Shown here: positions 34,168-43,006 of the stretch, in pieces
How the letters are laid out: each line of letters begins with the position of its first letter
Position numbering within the stretch: the first letter of the stretch is position 1
Made by a program: the position numbers and the translations under genes
Notes under the pieces: generated by a model
The model's input: only the letters and a program-made list of their open reading frames with translations
Told to the model about the DNA's origin: nothing
Database searches by the model: none
Source: Syntrophothermus lipocalidus DSM 12680
GTDB taxonomy: Bacteria > Bacillota > Syntrophomonadia > Syntrophomonadales > Syntrophothermaceae
Direction of reading: 5' to 3'
Assembly: GCF_000092405.1 (NCBI RefSeq)
Contig: NC_014220.1
Span: forward strand, 62,001 to 126,000
DNA: 64,000 bases

Positions 34168-35394
34168 CTACTCATAGCTCAAGGCCTGGGCCGGGTCCAG
34201 GGATGAAGCCTGGCGCGCGGGATAGTAGCCGAAAAAGATGCCTATAGCGCAGGCGGTCACGATTGCCAGGATAACGGAAGATAAAGATATACTGGTCGGC
34301 CATCCCACGATCCAGGTGAAGACCTTGGTGGTCCCAGCACCCAAGATGATACCGACCAAAGACCCGGTGAAGCACATCAATACCGCTTCCAGGAGAAACT
34401 GGGCCAGGATATCTTCCCGACTAGCACCTATCGCTTTGCGTATCCCGATCTCGCGTGTCCGTTCCGTGACCGACACCAGCATGATATTCATGATGCCGAT
34501 GCCGCCTACCACCAGGGAAATGCCGGCTACAGCCGCCAGGAAGAGGGTCAAGATACCGGTCACGGACTCTGCTTGTTCTTGGATCTGGGCGTTGTTTATG
34601 ACCCGGAAGTCATCAGTGTCACTGTCGGTAAGGCCGTGGGCCTTGCGTAGCAGGGCAGTTATCTCGGTCTGGGCCTGTTCGGTTGCCTGCGGGCTTTGGG
34701 CCTGTATGATAAGGCTATTGATGCGGTCTTGAGTTCCCAGCAGGCGTATCTGGGCCGTGGTGATAGGAACGTAGATGACATCGTCCTGATCCGTCATTTC
34801 TTGGGCTCCTACCGATGCCAGAAGCCCCACCACCTTAAAAGCTACACCCTGCATTCTGATCTCGGCTCCGATAGGATTGGCTCCGGCCGGGAATAGGTTC
34901 TCGTAGGCTGTCTGCCCCAGTACCGCTACCGGCCTCATGGATTTTACGTCTTGCTCGCTTATAAACCTACCTTCCTGGATTACAAGGCTCGAAATCTGGG
35001 CTATGTCGGGAGTGGTACCGGTTATGCTGGTTTCCGAGCTGTAGTTGGCTCGGGTGACCAGGATTCCGAGGCGAACGACCGGTGCCACGGCCTTTACCGA
35101 GGACAGCTTGGCGATGTCTTCGGCATCGCTCATGGTGAGCTTCGTCGCTTGCGGGTTGCCCCGGCCGAACTGCCCGCCTCCTCCCGGCATCACCGTCAGG
35201 CGGTCAGCTCCCAGTTGATTAATCCGGGAAAGGACCTGTTCCTGGGTTCCGTGGCCGATAGCTGTCATTACGATGACCGCCGCCACTCCGATTATAATCC
35301 CGAGCATGGTGAGAAACGACCTGAGTTTATTGGCTTTCAATGCCTGAAAACAGAACTGGGCCAATATTTCTGGCTTTACCGACAACCGATTCAT
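34168..35394 (-). CDS. MacB-type ABC transporter permease
   Basis: A 408-residue FtsX/MacB-family permease. There is an N-terminal membrane helix (about 20-45), a large extracytoplasmic MacB_PCD domain (about 50-265) and three C-terminal helices (about 283-310, 335-360 and 370-395), with the ERTREIGIRKAIGA cytoplasmic loop near 310. It works with the downstream ATPase and the MacA-like adaptor to move substrates such as peptides or lipids from the membrane outward by a mechanical cycle. It is the last gene of the operon. Its 3' end is duplicated as a relic at 8663-8850. Confidence 0.92.
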   Translation of the reverse strand: MNRLSVKPEILAQFCFQALKANKLRSFLTMLGIIIGVAAVIVMTAIGHGTQEQVLSRINQLGADRLTVMPGGGGQFGRGNPQATKLTMSDAEDIAKLSSVKAVAPVVRLGILVTRANYSSETSITGTTPDIAQISSLVIQEGRFISEQDVKSMRPVAVLGQTAYENLFPAGANPIGAEIRMQGVAFKVVGLLASVGAQEMTDQDDVIYVPITTAQIRLLGTQDRINSLIIQAQSPQATEQAQTEITALLRKAHGLTDSDTDDFRVINNAQIQEQAESVTGILTLFLAAVAGISLVVGGIGIMNIMLVSVTERTREIGIRKAIGASREDILAQFLLEAVLMCFTGSLVGIILGAGTTKVFTWIVGWPTSISLSSVILAIVTACAIGIFFGYYPARQASSLDPAQALSYE

Positions 35395-35432
35395 TGTACG
35401 GACCCCCCATTTTGGGATTTTGACGCCGATTA

Positions 35433-35502
35433 ATGCAGACTTATATGCCGTCTGCAGAACCGCTTTAAAACTAATCAGCGTAAATCTGCGTCCTCACAAG
35501 AA
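35433..35502. repeat. dispersed CAGAT/ATCTG-rich repeat copy
   Basis: A TAATGCAGACTT...CTGCAGAA segment is followed by AATCAGCGTAAATCTGCGTC. It matches the words seen at 37829, 45509, 51472 and 51770. It fills the gap between the permease and ATPase genes. Confidence 0.6.
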
Positions 35503-36201
35503 TTACATATATTTGCTGTCGCAGACGATCAAGCCGTCCCGCATCGATACCTGGCGATCGCAGAACTGGGCGATGTTGGCTTCGTGGGTTATGACGACGA
35601 CAGTTACTCCGTGCATGCGGTTTACCTCTTGGAAAAGCCGCATTATCTCTTCGCTGGTGACCGAATCCAGGGCTCCTGTGGGTTCGTCGGCCAAAAGAAC
35701 TGCCGGTTGGTTGACCAGGGCCCTGGCTATGGCTACCCTCTGCTGCTGCCCGCCTGACATCTGGTTGGGACGGTGGGAGGCCAACTCGGATATGCCCAGG
35801 GTGTCCAGCATTTCCATGGCGATTTTCTCGGCGGTGGCGGAGTCGTGGCCGGCATAATATAAGGGCAGCTTTACGTTTTCGAGCGCCGTGGATCGGGCCA
35901 ACAGGTTGTAGCGCTGGAAGACGACGCCCAGCCGTTTATTACGCAGGATAGAGAGTTCCCGGTCATCCAGTTGGTTGACCTCGACCCCTTCCAAGATGTA
36001 GGTGCCGCTGGTTTGGCGGTCCATGCCCCCCAGTATGTTGAGCAGGGTGCTCTTGCCGGAGCCGGAAGGCCCCATGATGGCTACCATTTCGCCCCTATCT
36101 ATGTCCAGGTCAATGCCCCGAAGAGCCATCACTTCTACACCGGACAAGGGGTAGACCTTGGTCAGCCCCCGACACTGTATCAAAGGAGCGGATTGTGTCA
36201 C
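35503..36201 (-). CDS. MacB/LolD-type ABC transporter ATP-binding protein
   Basis: A 232-residue ATPase with Walker A GPSGSGKST (about 40-48), Q-loop, signature MSGGQQQRVAIARAL (about 144), Walker B VLLADEPTGALD (about 165) and the switch His in VVVITHEANIA. The order is that of the LolD/MacB subfamily, which powers FtsX-type permeases without importing substrate. It lies between the permease and the adaptor gene in one minus-strand operon. Confidence 0.93.
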   Translation of the reverse strand: MTQSAPLIQCRGLTKVYPLSGVEVMALRGIDLDIDRGEMVAIMGPSGSGKSTLLNILGGMDRQTSGTYILEGVEVNQLDDRELSILRNKRLGVVFQRYNLLARSTALENVKLPLYYAGHDSATAEKIAMEMLDTLGISELASHRPNQMSGGQQQRVAIARALVNQPAVLLADEPTGALDSVTSEEIMRLFQEVNRMHGVTVVVITHEANIAQFCDRQVSMRDGLIVCDSKYM

Positions 36202-36223
36202 CGCGTCATCTCCCCCTTCTGCC

Positions 36224-37672
36224 CTAGTGCATGAACGGGCCGCCGGGGAAGGCTGGCCCAGCGTTGTTCCGGGTGGACGATCTGGTGCTGGTCGAACTGG
36301 TGGAGGTAGCCGTCGAGTTGACCTTGCTGGTTATAACTACCTCGCCTTCTTTCAACCCGGACTTGATCTCGATACTCACGTCATCTGACAGGCCCGTTTC
36401 CACCCATTTGAGGGCCTCTTTGCCGTCGACCAGTACAACTATGGGTTTTCGATTCGAGGCCTGGTTCGTGGCCCGGCCGGAAAAGTTCGAGGTTTCTTTG
36501 GTTTGGGACCGGGCTTGGGACGAGCTGGACCTGACGTCAGTCCCAGTCTTTGAAAGCGACCGGTTGGATGCCAGGTAGGTCTCTCCATAGTCGAGGGCGG
36601 ACTGGGGCACAGCCAGGACGTTTTTGGCCTCGCCAACGATTATGGTGATGGACGCCGGCATCCCGGCTCTCAAATCCTGGTAATCGTCGATGCTGATGAC
36701 CGCGTCATAGACCTGGACGTTGTTGGAAGTAGTGGCCAGCGGGGAAAGGGACAACAGCTTGCCCGAAAATTCCCGATCGGGATAGGCGTTGACTGTGAAC
36801 GTTACTTTCTGCCCTACTTTGACTTTGCTGATGTCGGCTTCGTTTACCTGGGCCGCCAGTTGGAGTTCGGTGGAGGAGACGGTGATGCTGAACTGGGAAG
36901 AGCTGGCTTCAGAAGCGGTACCGGCCGCGGTCCACTGCCCGGTATTGCCGGTGATGGCGGCGACGAAACCGTCAAACGGGGCGGTCATGACGCAGTTTTT
37001 CAGGTTGTTTTGGGCTTGGGCTACCTGGGCTTCGGCTGATTTTAACTGGGCAGCAGCTACTTCGATGTCTCCTTTGTCTTTGGTGAGTTCCAGGTTGCTG
37101 AGGGCGTTCTGGTACTGGGAGAGAGCCGATTGGTAGCTGGCGCGGGCCGAATCTAAATCCGACTGAGAAATTACCCCTGCCTCGAACAAAGGTTGGGCTC
37201 GTTCGAATTCTGCCTTGGCCATATCGAGACTGCTCTTGCTTTGGTCTACCTGGGCCTGAGCCTGGGCTACCTTATGAGGGTAGGCGGAAACAAGTCGGTT
37301 GTAGCTGGCCCGGGCATTGTCGAGACTGGCCTGGGCTTGTTCAAGGGCGGTTTCGAGGTCCTCGCTCCTTTCTACAGCCAGGACCTGCCCGGCCTTGACG
37401 GTGTCCCCGACTTTGACCTTACATTCTTGAACATAACCCTGGGATTTGAAGGTCAGGGTCACGCTCTGGACCGGTTCAACCTGACCTGAGGCGGTTGCAG
37501 TTTGAACGATGTCGGCATAACTTGCCTGGTAGGTTATGTACCCGGTGTCTTTAGACCCGGCCCCAATAAGTTTCCAACCCGCGATTCCGACCAGCAATAC
37601 GGCTATCGCTACCGCGGCCAGCTTAGTTTTCTTTGATAGCCGCGACCAAACGCCGGTTAATTTTTTCAACAT
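36224..37672 (-). CDS. MacA-like membrane-fusion (RND/HlyD-type) adaptor
   Basis: The ATG at 37672 is preferred (RBS GAGGAG) over an upstream in-frame codon. The protein has 482 residues: an N-terminal membrane anchor (about 16-36), a lipoyl/barrel-sandwich domain (about 55-90 and 225-265) split by a long alpha-hairpin (about 95-205, YNRLVSAYPHKVAQAQAQVDQ...), a beta-barrel (about 270-340) and a C-terminal region with a Ser/Arg/Thr-rich insert. MacA-type adaptors link an inner-membrane ABC transporter with a channel. The low-complexity Ser-Thr end (STSSTSTRSSTRNN) is unusual. Confidence 0.92.
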   Translation of the reverse strand: MLKKLTGVWSRLSKKTKLAAVAIAVLLVGIAGWKLIGAGSKDTGYITYQASYADIVQTATASGQVEPVQSVTLTFKSQGYVQECKVKVGDTVKAGQVLAVERSEDLETALEQAQASLDNARASYNRLVSAYPHKVAQAQAQVDQSKSSLDMAKAEFERAQPLFEAGVISQSDLDSARASYQSALSQYQNALSNLELTKDKGDIEVAAAQLKSAEAQVAQAQNNLKNCVMTAPFDGFVAAITGNTGQWTAAGTASEASSSQFSITVSSTELQLAAQVNEADISKVKVGQKVTFTVNAYPDREFSGKLLSLSPLATTSNNVQVYDAVISIDDYQDLRAGMPASITIIVGEAKNVLAVPQSALDYGETYLASNRSLSKTGTDVRSSSSQARSQTKETSNFSGRATNQASNRKPIVVLVDGKEALKWVETGLSDDVSIEIKSGLKEGEVVITSKVNSTATSTSSTSTRSSTRNNAGPAFPGGPFMH

Positions 37673-37828
37673 GCGTTTCTCTCCTCTCTCCAACCTGTAA
37701 CGGGTTACGTTTCGTCAAAGAACATAGACCCTCACGACACCTAACGGTGTCACCACTAGAGAATGAAAATTTGACCGACCTTCCCAAAAAACACGGGAAC
37801 AATTACGCCAAATTTATAATCATCTAGC

Positions 37829-37866
37829 AAAATCTGTCTAAATCTGTGTGCATCTGTGGTTTATTT
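37829..37866. repeat. dispersed ATCTG-rich repeat copy
   Basis: Contains AAATCTGTCTAAATCTGTGT and CATCTGTGG in series. It is the reverse complement of the CACAGATG/ACACAGATT words near 45509 and 51472. Confidence 0.7.
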
Positions 37867-37901
37867 TAGGGGTAGATTGAGTCCAAGAAGCGAGTCCCTT
37901 T

Positions 37902-37976
37902 CAACTCTTAACTCTTAATTCTCAATTCTTAATTCTTAATTCTTAACTCTTGCCTCTGCATTCTCAATTAACTCCC
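37902..37976. repeat. AATTCTTAA-type tract at the 3' end of the TolC-like gene
   Basis: Tandem, slightly varied units of AATTCTTA, AACTCTTA and ATTCTCA. A similar tract lies at 63556-63612. Here it reaches into the stop codon of the minus-strand gene. Confidence 0.8.
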
Positions 37977-39053
37977 ACTGTACGCCCAGGGGGTGGCGAA
38001 GGCTTTGGCTAGGACCGCGTGCTGGCATTTGGCCTCGAGCAGGGATTGGTAGGCTTTAGCCGCTTCGGCTTCTGCCTGGGCTACTTCCATGCGGCTGGCG
38101 GCTCCGTACTTGAGTTTGAGCTGGGTCCACTCCAGGTTCTGCTGGGCGGTTTGGGACTGGCTGAGCAGGTTTTGGTAGTTCTTCTCAAGCTGGGTTATGC
38201 TGCTGTAGAGTGAGCGTACCTGCTGCTCGAGCTGGTTCTTGGCTGAGACCAGGTTCTGCTCGGCCATAGGGATCGACAGTTGTTGGGCTTTGTATGAATT
38301 GTATTCAGCATTACTGAAGCTGTATATGTCCAGGGCTATCTGGGCCTGGTTGACGGAGAGCTGGGCCCGTTTTACGGTCGGGCTTTCATCCAGGGCTCGG
38401 GATACTTCGGCCTCGATGCTGGTGATTTCGACTGGGTCGTATGCGGGTTCGTCTGTGAGCACGGGACGGGCCGAAGACGACAGGCCTATCAGTTGGTCGA
38501 GCTTCAGATACGCGTCTTCCAAATTTTGCTTAGCGGTCTCCAGTTGGGCCTGCGCGGCTTGACACGAATTTTCTTGCTGTTTCACTTCCAAGAGGCTGGC
38601 TTTGCCGAACTGGTGCTTGAGAACGGCAGCTCTCTTCTGGTAGTCGGCATAAGCGTAACTCTTTTCGGCTGCCGTTAGAGCTGCCTGGGCTTGAAGCACG
38701 TTGAAATATGCCTGATATACTTGGATGGTTACCGAATCTTTTTGGGACGCGAACTCCTTTTTCGCTACCTGCCAGTTGAGGTCTTTCTGAACCAGGTTGT
38801 TGAAGGCTTTTTCGGTCTCGGCGTCCGCCTGCCCGGTCGGGGTGTAGCTGACAGCCGTGGCCGCTGCTTCCCGTTCGTACTCCGCCTGTTCCAAAGAAAG
38901 CTCTTTGGTCTTGAGCGAAGGACTGTAGGACAAGGCCATTTCAACCGCCTGCTCGAGGGTCAGGGATTGAGTTTGGTCCGCTGCCCTGGCCGGGGGACAA
39001 ATAGACAGCATGCCGAACAGTACGGTTAAGGCGATTACCAGGGATTTTCGCAT
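37968..39053 (-). CDS. TolC-family outer-membrane-efflux-type protein
   Basis: The ATG at 39053 is chosen (GAGGTG six bases upstream) and gives a signal peptide (about 1-24, cleavage near ARA). The 361-residue protein has two long coiled-coil repeats typical of the TolC/OEP family (LTLEQAVEMALSYSPSLK near 32; DYQKRAAVLKHQFGKASLLEVKQQ near 133; LEWTQLKLKYGAASRMEVAQAEAE near 315). It is shorter than Proteobacterial TolC (about 470) and lacks clear beta-barrel strands. Its place with MacA and MacB suggests one export machine. Confidence 0.85.
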   Translation of the reverse strand: MRKSLVIALTVLFGMLSICPPARAADQTQSLTLEQAVEMALSYSPSLKTKELSLEQAEYEREAAATAVSYTPTGQADAETEKAFNNLVQKDLNWQVAKKEFASQKDSVTIQVYQAYFNVLQAQAALTAAEKSYAYADYQKRAAVLKHQFGKASLLEVKQQENSCQAAQAQLETAKQNLEDAYLKLDQLIGLSSSARPVLTDEPAYDPVEITSIEAEVSRALDESPTVKRAQLSVNQAQIALDIYSFSNAEYNSYKAQQLSIPMAEQNLVSAKNQLEQQVRSLYSSITQLEKNYQNLLSQSQTAQQNLEWTQLKLKYGAASRMEVAQAEAEAAKAYQSLLEAKCQHAVLAKAFATPWAYSGS

Positions 39054-39066
39054 GCCATTCACCTCT

Positions 39067-39612
39067 TTATTCCCCTTTTGCACGATCAGGGGAGTCCTCA
39101 TTTACGTTCGAGCCGGGTGCATACGCGCCATTGTCAGGTGTCGTGGCATCCCCGGCTGGAGCTTCGGGGATTTCGTGCCGCGCATCGCCGTTTTTCAATC
39201 GTGCTTTTTCTTTTGGCCGTTTAAGCACCTTATAAGCGAGAATAAGCCCGGTTATGGTCACCAGTATGAAACCGATGGCAACCACATCTAAGAGCAGCGA
39301 GAAATCATAATTGCCGGCCCGTCCTTCGTGCAGGGCCCTAATCACTGCCAGAGTACCCAGATCTCGGCCGCCCGCGTACGGCCCGCCGGAGCCGGCTCTT
39401 CCTCTTTGCAACCCTGGGCCTTCCCATCCTGGCGTGCCTACTTGGGTGCTTTCATTCAACCCGAGGCTTGCATCGAACCCCGCTCTGGGCGGCCCTTGAC
39501 CAGACCAGTGAGAGTTGGCCAGGATGAGGCCGGTTATCGACTGCAGCAAAAGGAATACGGCTACGATGACCCCCGTCCAGAGGTGTAGTTTGCGAATAGT
39601 CTTCAAAATCAT
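39067..39612 (-). CDS. PepSY-associated membrane protein
   Basis: A 181-residue protein with two membrane helices (about 10-32 and 107-128) that flank an extracytoplasmic, Gly-rich loop with one conserved His-Trp stretch (KLHLWTGVIVAVFLLLQSITGL at the first helix; ITGLILAYKVLKRPK at the second). This is the PepSY_TM-like layout. The C-terminal ~45 residues are disordered and acidic. It ends 13 bases before the TolC-like gene and likely starts the transport operon. Confidence 0.7.
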   Translation of the reverse strand: MILKTIRKLHLWTGVIVAVFLLLQSITGLILANSHWSGQGPPRAGFDASLGLNESTQVGTPGWEGPGLQRGRAGSGGPYAGGRDLGTLAVIRALHEGRAGNYDFSLLLDVVAIGFILVTITGLILAYKVLKRPKEKARLKNGDARHEIPEAPAGDATTPDNGAYAPGSNVNEDSPDRAKGE

Positions 39613-39826
39613 CCACTCCTCCTGTCAAAAGACTTGGTATTCTGTTTCTACCATAACCAATATCTGTTACTGTTTTGTGAACAAACTCTAACAAAATTAA
39701 AAACACCGATTACACACGAATTCCCAGAGCCGGTGTTTGCCCATCACTTAAAAAAACGGCTCTATTAAGTAAGCGGAGACTATCTTTTCCACCCGGTAAC
39801 TTAAGGAAAAGGCTCTTCGGGCGAAA

Positions 39827-41596
39827 TCAGTTCTCCGCAGGTACTGCCGGGATGGAAAAAAAGAAAGTCGATCCTTGCCCGGGCTGGCTATGAACCCCAA
39901 CTTTCCCGCCGTGAGCCTCTACTATTTGCTTGACGATAGCCAGGCCCAGCCCGGTCCCGCCCAGGCTGCGGGAACGAGATTTCTCCACCCGGTGAAACCT
40001 ATCCCATATATATGGCAGGTCTTCCTCGGGGATTCCTGGACCTTCGTCGCTAACTTCGATTTGAACCAATCCGTTGTCTGAACCGGCCTTGACGGTCACC
40101 GTTTTGCCGGGAGGAGAGTAACGGATGGCATTCTCTACCAGGTTAGTTAACACCTGCTCCATGCGGTCTTCGTTAGCCAGCATCAGCGGCAAGCTCTGTG
40201 AAATATCGACTTTTACCGAGATCTGGTGTTGCTCGAGTTGCGGCCCCAGCTTGAAAAGGACGCGGCTCACCAGCTCGCTAACTTCGATTGGATGGAGTTC
40301 CCATACGATCTTACCCGCTTCCATCTGGGCCAGGTCTAACAGCTCGCGGATTAACCGGGTTAAACGAACTGTTTCTTGGTGGATCACCTTTAGGTAGTGT
40401 CTTTGGGCCTCGGGGTCGCTGATGGTGCCGTCTAATATGGCTTCTATAAATCCCCGGATCGAGGTCAGGGGGGTGCGCAGTTCGTGCGAGACGTTGGCTA
40501 CCAAGTCACGGCGCCAGACCTCGAGGTTTTTGATATCGGTTATGTCCTGGAGCACGCCTACGGCACCGCTTATTTTGCCTGCGCCGTTGGTCAAAGGAGC
40601 AACATGGATCAGGACACAAGTTTTCCCGCCGTTCAGATCCAACTCAGCCGAGCGCGGTTCTCCTGAATCAGTCACGCTCGCAAAAACCTCAGGTATTCCC
40701 GAAAACGGCAGTTCGGAGAGCGGGCGGTTAATGATGTCTTCCGGCTTCACGGCTAAGGTTCTGGAGATGGCGGTATTGGCGAGGATAACTTGACCTTGTC
40801 CGTCCACAGCCAACACCCCTTCTGCCATGTGAGCGAGAATGCTTTCAATCTTGCTCTTTTCTCGGAAAAGAGCGGTTACGGTGGCATCTAAAGACTCTGC
40901 CAGGTAATTGAAATCCTGGGCCAGTTGGCCTACTTCGTCACTGGTGGTAACTTCGATTCGCTGGTCAAAGTTACCTTTGGCCATTTCGCGGGTTATCCGG
41001 CTCATTTGGCTAAGAGGACGGGATATGGAGCGAGAGAGCCACGTTCCTACCAGGGCTGAGAGCACCACGGCTGCTGCTGCCGCGTAAAGGATGAGGGACC
41101 GGATGGCGTTGATGGTAGCAGTTAAACCCGCGATCGGTGCGGCTATGGCCAGGGCTCCTGCCACTTGGTCTTGCGCATACACCGGAACTGTAACCGAAAG
41201 CACGGCTTCCTGAAAACGCTTGTGGTACCCGCGAGAACTGATGGTCTCCCCGTTGAGGATGCGCTCGGCCTCCCCGGCTGTCAGCCAAAGGGGCGGGTGA
41301 AGCGGAACACCGGCGCTTGCCAGTTGCAGGTTTTCTTTATCGACTAACAGCACGCGGGCATTCAGAAAATGGCCGAGGGTAACCAGCATGGGATCTATCG
41401 GTTGTTCTGGGTTACCTTCGAGGTACGCGGATACTAGTAGCGCTAATTCCTGCCCTTTTCGTTCGAGCTCATGCTGTTTGGATGTGTAAAAATAGTTGGC
41501 TAATAGTTGAGAAGTAGCGAGCCCGACCGCTATCAAGGTTACCAGGGTTATAGCGAGGTAAGAAGCCATCAACTTGGTAAAGAGGTTTGCACGCAT
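39827..41596 (-). CDS. sensor histidine kinase (PhoR/WalK-like)
   Basis: A 589-residue kinase. Two membrane helices (about 8-32 and 166-186) enclose an extracytoplasmic sensor of about 130 residues. HAMP (about 187-240), PAS (about 247-345), HisKA with the phospho-acceptor in VSHELRTPL (near 370) and HATPase (DEGPGIPEEDL and GGTGLGLAIVK near 520-560) follow. Its start codon directly follows the regulator's stop codon, so the two are coupled. It lies upstream of the export operon in the same direction and may control it in response to envelope stress or phosphate; this is inferred. Confidence 0.93.
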   Translation of the reverse strand: MRANLFTKLMASYLAITLVTLIAVGLATSQLLANYFYTSKQHELERKGQELALLVSAYLEGNPEQPIDPMLVTLGHFLNARVLLVDKENLQLASAGVPLHPPLWLTAGEAERILNGETISSRGYHKRFQEAVLSVTVPVYAQDQVAGALAIAAPIAGLTATINAIRSLILYAAAAAVVLSALVGTWLSRSISRPLSQMSRITREMAKGNFDQRIEVTTSDEVGQLAQDFNYLAESLDATVTALFREKSKIESILAHMAEGVLAVDGQGQVILANTAISRTLAVKPEDIINRPLSELPFSGIPEVFASVTDSGEPRSAELDLNGGKTCVLIHVAPLTNGAGKISGAVGVLQDITDIKNLEVWRRDLVANVSHELRTPLTSIRGFIEAILDGTISDPEAQRHYLKVIHQETVRLTRLIRELLDLAQMEAGKIVWELHPIEVSELVSRVLFKLGPQLEQHQISVKVDISQSLPLMLANEDRMEQVLTNLVENAIRYSPPGKTVTVKAGSDNGLVQIEVSDEGPGIPEEDLPYIWDRFHRVEKSRSRSLGGTGLGLAIVKQIVEAHGGKVGVHSQPGQGSTFFFSIPAVPAEN

Positions 41597-42283
41597 CTAT
41601 TCTGCCACCTCAAACTTGTAACCTCGTCCCCATACTGTTCTTATGTACCGCTGCTTGACCCCTGATTCCAGCTTTTCTCTTAGCCGTTTGATATGGGTGT
41701 CTACTGTGCGGGGGTCCCCCAGGTAATCGTAATCCCACACGTAGGAAAGCAGTTGCTCTCTGCTATACACCTTCCCAGGATGGCTGGCGAGAAACCACAG
41801 TAATTCGAACTCTTTGGGGGTAAGGGAAACCCTGCGACCGTCAACCTCAACCAGGTGACTATCGTAATTCACAGTCAGGCCTGGATAGAACAAAACCCTG
41901 TTTCCATCTTGATTAGCCAAAGAGGTACGGCGCAGCACGGCTTTGACCCGTGCGACCAGCTCGATGGGGCTGAATGGTTTGCAAACGTAGTCGTCGGCTC
42001 CCAAATCCAGCCCCAATACCCGGTCGGACTCCTCTCCTTTGGCGGTGAGCATGATAATGGGAGCATTGCTCATCGCGCGAATCTCCCGGCACACCGTCCA
42101 GCCATCCTTTTTCGGCAGCATGATGTCAAGAATTACGAGGTCCGGGTTATTCGACCGGAATTTGCTGAGAGCCTCTTCTCCGTCCCAGGCCGCTTCGACG
42201 GCATACCCTTCTTTCTCTAAATACAATCTCAGTAGTTCTTGAACCAGCTCTTCATCTTCTACGACGAGAATGGTGGAAGCCAT
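41597..42283 (-). CDS. OmpR/PhoB-family response regulator
   Basis: The ATG at 42283 is preferred (AAAGGAGG upstream), giving 228 residues. The receiver domain (about 1-120) has acidic EDEE near 9-12, the phosphorylated Asp in VILDIMLPKKDGW (near 53), the Thr of MLTAKGE and the Lys of VCKPF. A winged-helix DNA-binding domain follows (about 135-228; LTPKEFELLWFLA, RTVDTHIKRLREKLE, VWGRGYKF). It is the partner of the kinase gene that immediately follows. Confidence 0.95.
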   Translation of the reverse strand: MASTILVVEDEELVQELLRLYLEKEGYAVEAAWDGEEALSKFRSNNPDLVILDIMLPKKDGWTVCREIRAMSNAPIIMLTAKGEESDRVLGLDLGADDYVCKPFSPIELVARVKAVLRRTSLANQDGNRVLFYPGLTVNYDSHLVEVDGRRVSLTPKEFELLWFLASHPGKVYSREQLLSYVWDYDYLGDPRTVDTHIKRLREKLESGVKQRYIRTVWGRGYKFEVAE

Positions 42284-43006
42284 GGACAAGCCTCCTTTCC
42301 TCAACTCCGTTTCAACTCTGGTTTGTCAGGGAATCATCAACAATCATTTCCGACAAACCATGGTCTTTCCGGTTAGCTTCATTATATCCCAAACTCTTTA
42401 CAGTTTTGTGACGACACCAAATACATTATGTTTTGTTCTAGACTAGGAGGATTTTGACGAAAGAGATCGAATATATAACCTTGGCCTGTCAAGGCATGCA
42501 TGAATATGCCTCATGTCTTGACGCAAGAAGTTACCAGTTTATAGAAGAGAGAGACCGGGTTTTCCTGGGGTCAAAAGTGCAGCTCACGAAGGATCTGCTC
42601 CTGTGTTTCTCTTCAAACCTTTCAGGTAAGAGGGAAATAAGGGGGAAGATCTTATGAGCTTCGAGCTTAACCTTAAGCTGTTCGATACCGGAGTAGTATC
42701 GTAATTGCCCAGCGCGGAAGAAAGATAGCGCCCCTGTGGTGAAGGCGCAGGGCCCGCGATCAGACTTCATAAGGTTTGTTTTTGCTCAGCGAGGCTTTTT
42801 GTTTCGACTTGCAGCGTCTGGGAATGATGGAAAGACGTAACTGCAAGAGAGATGCAAGTGAGCCTGGACTGGGTTTCTGGAAGCGAAACAGCAGGGCAAA
42901 AAAGTCAGTGCCGGGACCGGTAGACAGAGAGATGGCGAGCAGTTGGGGTTATTATTCGGCTTAAGAGCTGCATTGTTTGATAAATTGAGCAGAGGGAGGG
43001 TATCAA
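42284..43006. other. long intergenic region between divergent units
   Basis: About 720 bases between the divergent two-component and CoA-transferase units. A TATAAT on the minus strand (42381-42386) may be the -10 of the two-component operon. A plus-strand frame of 67 codons (42454-42657, TTG start after AGGAGG) is possible but has no recognisable pattern. A GC-rich structure lies at 42712-42758. No riboswitch class could be recognised. Confidence 0.4.
42712..42758 (+). ncRNA. candidate structured RNA element in the CoA-transferase leader
   Basis: An outer stem CGCGG / CCGCG (42713-42717 with 42754-42758) encloses a stem GCCCCTG / CAGGGC with a one-base bulge (42730-42736 with 42748-42753). 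The element sits about 250 bases upstream of the CoA-transferase genes. The class is unknown and the structure may be chance. Confidence 0.25.

Noticed and set aside
37902-37976. AATTCTTAA tract considered as a terminator or promoter
   Set aside because: It forms no stable stem with a T-run in the right order and recurs elsewhere as a repeat, so it is listed as a repeat only.
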